The notes beneath the pieces are model-generated. The model had not been told where the DNA came from. It saw only the letters and a list, made by a program, of their open reading frames with translations, and did no database searches. From contig NZ_UIDD01000012.1 of NCBI RefSeq assembly GCF_900497695.1, positions 250,501 through 314,500 of the forward strand: a DNA stretch of 64,000 bases, given 5' to 3'. Shown here in pieces: positions 60,649 to 64,000 of the stretch (position 1 is its first letter; every line of letters starts with the position of its first letter). The position numbers and the translations under genes were made by a program. The stretch is from Pseudomonas wadenswilerensis. GTDB taxonomy: Bacteria; Pseudomonadota; Gammaproteobacteria; Pseudomonadales; Pseudomonadaceae.

Positions 60649-61452
60649 TTATTCCATGTCCTTGAGCCAGGCGGTGTCCTTGAACCACTTGTCGTGGATG
60701 CGATCGTAGGTCCCGTCGTGCTTGATCTGGTGCAGGAAGTTGTTGATGAAGTTGAGGCTGTCGTAGTCGCCCTTCTTCAGGCCGAAGGCCAGCGGTTCGA
60801 AGGTGAACGGCTTGTCGAGGAACAGCAGCTTGCCGGCGCCGGCCTTGTTCACCGCGACGACGTTGTACGGCGCGTCGTAGACGAAGGCGTCGGCCTTGCC
60901 GTTGACCACGTCCATCACTGCTTCCTGCTCGTTGTCGTAGCCGTGGTACTTGGCCTTGCCGATCAGCTTCTTGGCGACCATCTCGCCGGTAGTACCGAGC
61001 TTGGAGGTCAGGCGGTACTTCTCGTTGTTCAGGTCTTTGTAGGACTTGATCTCGTCAGCCAGCTCCTTGCGGATCAGCAGGGTCTGACCGACAACGATGA
61101 AGGGTTCGCTGAAGTTAAGCTTGAGGTTGCGTTCCTGGGTCAGGGTCATGCCGCTGCCGATCATGTCGAACTTGTCGGTCATCAGCGCCGGGATGATGCC
61201 GTCGTACGCAGTGGAAACGGTCTCGAGCTTGACGCCCATGGACTTGGCCATGGCCTTGAGGATGTCGACCTCGAAGCCGATGATCTCACCGCGCTTGTTG
61301 GTCATCTGGAACGGCATGTAGGTAGGGTCCATGCCGACACGCAAGGTGCCGCGCTTGACCGCGTCATCGATGGCTCCGGCCGCCTGGGCGGCACTTACCG
61401 CGACCAGCGCCGTGACGCCGACCAGCAGCATCGACAGATACTTCTTAATCAT
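60649..61452 (-). CDS. polar amino acid ABC transporter, periplasmic binding protein
   Basis: The 267-residue family-3 solute-binding protein has a signal peptide (about residues 1-24, AVSAAQA) and the usual domains: GTLRVGMDPTYMPFQMTNKRGE, then DGIIPALMTDKFDMIGSGMTLT, and the second lobe with KLGTTGEMVAK. Substrate unknown; amino acid uptake is inferred from family and partner genes. The ATG at 61452 has GGGGGA upstream; a GTG one codon earlier is possible. An A-rich AAAAATAA (61484-61491, minus strand) in the leader matches the Crc/Hfq motif. Confidence 0.92.
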   Translation of the reverse strand: MIKKYLSMLLVGVTALVAVSAAQAAGAIDDAVKRGTLRVGMDPTYMPFQMTNKRGEIIGFEVDILKAMAKSMGVKLETVSTAYDGIIPALMTDKFDMIGSGMTLTQERNLKLNFSEPFIVVGQTLLIRKELADEIKSYKDLNNEKYRLTSKLGTTGEMVAKKLIGKAKYHGYDNEQEAVMDVVNGKADAFVYDAPYNVVAVNKAGAGKLLFLDKPFTFEPLAFGLKKGDYDSLNFINNFLHQIKHDGTYDRIHDKWFKDTAWLKDME

Positions 61453-61483
61453 CACCAGATCCCCCAGCAGAAAAGCTCGAATT

Positions 61484-61491
61484 TTATTTTT
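61484..61491 (-). promoter_or_regulatory. possible Crc/Hfq motif in the leader of the amino acid binding protein
   Basis: AAAAATAA on the minus strand fits AANAANAA, about 32 nt before the start codon. Amino acid transport genes are frequent Crc targets, but a short A-rich match can arise by chance. Confidence 0.3.
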
Positions 61492-61607
61492 GGCGCGAAC
61501 CGTCCTACTCAGACGGGTGCGAGATATTCGGGGAGGGATGCTAACGCATGAACGGCACGGTACATATAGCCGAAGATGACTTTGTTACGCATTGATACCA
61601 GAAAAAA

Positions 61608-61681
61608 CATCGCCGGCAACACCGGCTCCCACAAGGTCAGTTGTGCATACAACCCTGTGGAAGCCGGCGTTGCCGGCGATT
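61608..61681. repeat. inverted REP pair between mdoH and the ABC operon
   Basis: CATCGCCGGCAACACCGGCTC and GAAGCCGGCGTTGCCGGCGAT are mirror arms with some mismatches, 3' of mdoH and upstream of the ABC operon promoter region (61456-61607), in which I see no firm -35/-10 pair. Confidence 0.85.
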
Positions 61682-61700
61682 GCTTGAGCCGATCAGGCGA

Positions 61701-64000
61701 TCAGGCACTGGCCAGCGAAGGCTGTACGGCAGGCTCCGGATGCAACGGCAACAGCGGCGAGTGCGGATCGTTGGCGATCGACTGGCGCCAGACGCCCAGC
61801 CAGGCCTCGTTCTGCTCATCCCAGACCGCCGTGTGCAGGCGCGCCAGGGCAACCGGGTCGCTGAGCAGGGCCAGACGGGTATTGCCATCCAGACCGCTCG
61901 GGCCGACTTCCAGGGCCTTGGCGATACGCTCGGCACGCAACGCCTCGATCGGCGCCGCGACGCCGTGACGGGCAGTGGCCAAGGCGCAAGCCAGGGCGTT
62001 CTGCTGCGGGTCGACCACGGCACGGACGAAGCCGTCGTGCATGGCGTGCCAGCGATTCTCGTGGGTGTACTGATCGGTGGCCAGCAGTTCGCGAGGCGTG
62101 GCGTATTCCTCGGGGATCAGGAACAGGCTCTCGTCCTTGGCACGCAACCCCAGGTGCACCCGACTGGAAATCACCGAGACCGGGATCGACAACATCAGCG
62201 AACCAACGATCGGCACCAGCCACCACAAAAAGCTCGGGTTCAGCCAGGCCACCAACAGCGCCCAGGCCACACCCAGCAGGGTTTGTGGACCATGGCGGCG
62301 GACCGCTTCGCTCCACGGGGTGGAGTCGTCGTCACGCTGCGGCGAGTTCCAGGTCGCGGCCCAGCCGAGGAACGCGGCGAGTACGAAGCGAGTGTGGAAG
62401 ATCATCCGCACCGGCGCCAGGAGCATGGAGAAGAGCATCTCCAGCAGCATCGACACGGTCACCTTGAAGCGCCCGCCGAACTCTTTCGCACCCTTGGCCC
62501 AGATCAGGATGACGCTGAGCAGCTTGGGCAGGAACAGCAGCACGATAGTGGTGGAGAACAGCGCAATGGCTTTCTCCGGATGCCACTGCGGCCACAACGG
62601 GTAGAGCTGGCGCGGTTCGAGGAAGTACTGCGGCTCCATCAGGGTGTTGGTCGCCAGCAACGCAGTCGACAGCACCAGGAAGAAGAACCACAACGGCGCC
62701 GAGAGGTACGACATCACCCCGGTAAGGAACACCGCACGGTGCACCGGGTGCATGCCTTTTACCAGGAACAGGCGGAAGTTCATCAGGTTGCCGTGGCACC
62801 AGCGCCGGTCGCGCTTGAGCTCGTCGAGCAGGTTCGGCGGCAGTTCTTCGTAGCTACCCGGCAGGTCGTAGGCAATCCACACGCCCCAGCCGGCCCGACG
62901 CATCAGCGCCGCTTCGACGAAGTCGTGGGAGAGGATCGCACCGGCAAAGGCACCCTTGCCCGGCAATGGCGCCAGGGCGCAGTGCTCGATGAAGGGCTTC
63001 ATGCGGATGATCGCGTTGTGACCCCAGTAGTGCGACTCACCGAGCTGCCAGAAGTGCAGGCCGGCAGTGAACAGCGGGCCGTAGACGCGGGTGGCGAACT
63101 GCTGCATGCGCGCATACAGGGTGTCCATGCCCGAAGCTTTCGGCGCGGTCTGGATGATCCCGGCGTCCGGGTTGGCCTCCATCAGGCGCACCAGGCTGGT
63201 CAGGCATTCGCCGCTCATCACGCTGTCGGCGTCGAGCACCACCATATAGCGGTAGTCGCCACCCCAGCGACGGCAGAAGTCGTCGAGGTTGCCGCTCTTG
63301 CGTTTGACCCGGCGGCGACGGCGACGGTAGAAGATCCGCCCGAAACCCTTGGCCTCACGGCAGACTTCCAGCCAGGCCTGTTGCTCGGCCACGGCGATGT
63401 CGGTGTCGTTGGTGTCGCTGAGCACGAAGAAGTCGAAACGGTCGAGGTCACCGGTGGCGGCCACCGACTCGAACGTCGCCCGCAGGCCGGCGAACACGCG
63501 TGGCACGTCTTCGTTGCAGATCGGCATGACGATCGCGGTGCGGGCACCGGCTTCGATCGGCTCGTTACCGGCACTGCTGCCGGAAATGCGGTATTTGTCG
63601 CGCCCGGTAAGCAGTTCCAGGAAACCCATCAGCGCGGTCCAGAAACCCGCCGAGACCCAGCAGAAGAGGATACCGAAGAGGATCAGGATGCTGGTCTGCA
63701 GCGCATACGGCCAGACTTGCGTGGCGGTTTGCAGCAGCGGTTGGTGCATGACTTCGTCGAGGTCGACGAACGACCAGCCCTGGTACGGCAGGATGCCCTT
63801 CATGTACCAGCCGGCGACGATGGTCTGACCGAGCATCAGCGCCAGCAGGATGTAGCGGCGCATCGAGCCGACCCAGCGCCAGCGCGCCTTGGGCAGCTCG
63901 CGCTTTTCCGGCGCCGGAGCGTTGGTGCGGCCGGTCAGGCGGCGCCAGGCGCGGATCAGGATGTTGGTCCGCCACGGCTCGGGGATTACCCGGGTGCGAC
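61701..64000 (-). CDS. mdoH: osmoregulated periplasmic glucan glucosyltransferase MdoH/OpgH, N-terminus cut by the window
   Basis: MdoH (OpgH) polymerises and exports the beta-glucan backbone of osmoregulated periplasmic glucans at the inner membrane. The frame is open to the window end, so about 765 of the usual roughly 860 residues are visible. The GT2 catalytic part shows the DxD motif VVLDADSVM and the RRW product motif in ELKRDRRWCHGNL. About eight membrane helices surround it. The visible methionine at 63863 lies within the first membrane helix and is not the start. mdoG, its usual partner, should lie beyond the window. Confidence 0.96.
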   Translation of the reverse strand, partial: RTRVIPEPWRTNILIRAWRRLTGRTNAPAPEKRELPKARWRWVGSMRRYILLALMLGQTIVAGWYMKGILPYQGWSFVDLDEVMHQPLLQTATQVWPYALQTSILILFGILFCWVSAGFWTALMGFLELLTGRDKYRISGSSAGNEPIEAGARTAIVMPICNEDVPRVFAGLRATFESVAATGDLDRFDFFVLSDTNDTDIAVAEQQAWLEVCREAKGFGRIFYRRRRRRVKRKSGNLDDFCRRWGGDYRYMVVLDADSVMSGECLTSLVRLMEANPDAGIIQTAPKASGMDTLYARMQQFATRVYGPLFTAGLHFWQLGESHYWGHNAIIRMKPFIEHCALAPLPGKGAFAGAILSHDFVEAALMRRAGWGVWIAYDLPGSYEELPPNLLDELKRDRRWCHGNLMNFRLFLVKGMHPVHRAVFLTGVMSYLSAPLWFFFLVLSTALLATNTLMEPQYFLEPRQLYPLWPQWHPEKAIALFSTTIVLLFLPKLLSVILIWAKGAKEFGGRFKVTVSMLLEMLFSMLLAPVRMIFHTRFVLAAFLGWAATWNSPQRDDDSTPWSEAVRRHGPQTLLGVAWALLVAWLNPSFLWWLVPIVGSLMLSIPVSVISSRVHLGLRAKDESLFLIPEEYATPRELLATDQYTHENRWHAMHDGFVRAVVDPQQNALACALATARHGVAAPIEALRAERIAKALEVGPSGLDGNTRLALLSDPVALARLHTAVWDEQNEAWLGVWRQSIANDPHSPLLPLHPEPAVQPSLASA

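Noticed and set aside
63863..63863. Methionine at 63863 as the mdoH start
   Set aside because: The frame stays open to the window edge with hydrophilic MdoH-like sequence, and the family is about 100 residues longer at the N-terminus.

Overview
The window is a GC-rich chromosomal segment from a Pseudomonas, most like the P. putida group. The evidence is gene order and content: tktA / ArsR-methyltransferase / metK, ahcY-metF behind an SAH riboswitch, the pilGHIJ-chpA chemotaxis-like cluster beside gshB and tonB, algH-ruvX-pyrRBC', hslVU, a complete class II (medium-chain-length) polyhydroxyalkanoate locus phaC1ZC2D/phaFI, ubiEJB, hisIE-tatABC and mdoH. Paired REP-type palindromes typical of fluorescent pseudomonads fill many 3' intergenic gaps. 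I see no tRNA, rRNA, insertion sequence, prophage, CRISPR array or origin.

Layout. 1-2603: SAM synthesis (a divergent regulator-methyltransferase gene and metK, closed by a strong terminator). 2719-9889: unlinked housekeeping and envelope genes (ligB, a DUF1090 protein, a cytochrome c'-like lipoprotein, mltA, a MAPEG protein, an EamA permease, a CPA1 antiporter, a hotdog thioesterase). 10228-11322: the least ordinary part, two tandem genes of the AidA/PixA inclusion-body family, the second very diverged, behind a promoter flanked by two palindromes. 11425-13895: SAH recycling and one-carbon supply (SAH riboswitch, ahcY, metF). 14006-15939: an orphan GT-A-like protein and an orphan solute-binding protein. 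16161-19266: rhlE, then yceI and cytochrome b561 on the other strand. 19530-24420: a flavin amine oxidase with a histone-H1-like tail, bioA, rsmE, trhA. 24476-33704: the Chp/Pil signalling operon on the minus strand. 34019-43617: gshB, tonB, a secreted ankyrin protein, algH-ruvX, the pyrimidine operon, hslVU under a heat-shock-type promoter, DUF971. 43968-50690: the PHA locus. 50815-64000: ubiquinone, histidine and Tat genes, a second RsmE-like protein, a chemoreceptor, a polar amino-acid ABC transporter, and mdoH running off the end.

How the genes work together. MetK makes SAM, AhcY removes SAH and MetF feeds methyl groups. The first is linked to an ArsR/SAM-binding regulator and the second to an RNA SAH sensor, so both ends of the activated methyl cycle appear to be metabolite-controlled. 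The PHA genes make, degrade, regulate and package polyester granules, with signs of sigma54 and Crc control at phaC1. The Chp system has receptor, kinase, couplers and two response regulators, but no adaptation enzymes in this cluster.

The region is mostly conserved core genome. I found no convincing new defence or mobile system. The best candidates for something under-described are the AidA/PixA pair with its upstream dyads, the amine oxidase with its basic tail, and the palindrome beside the ArsR-methyltransferase promoter.
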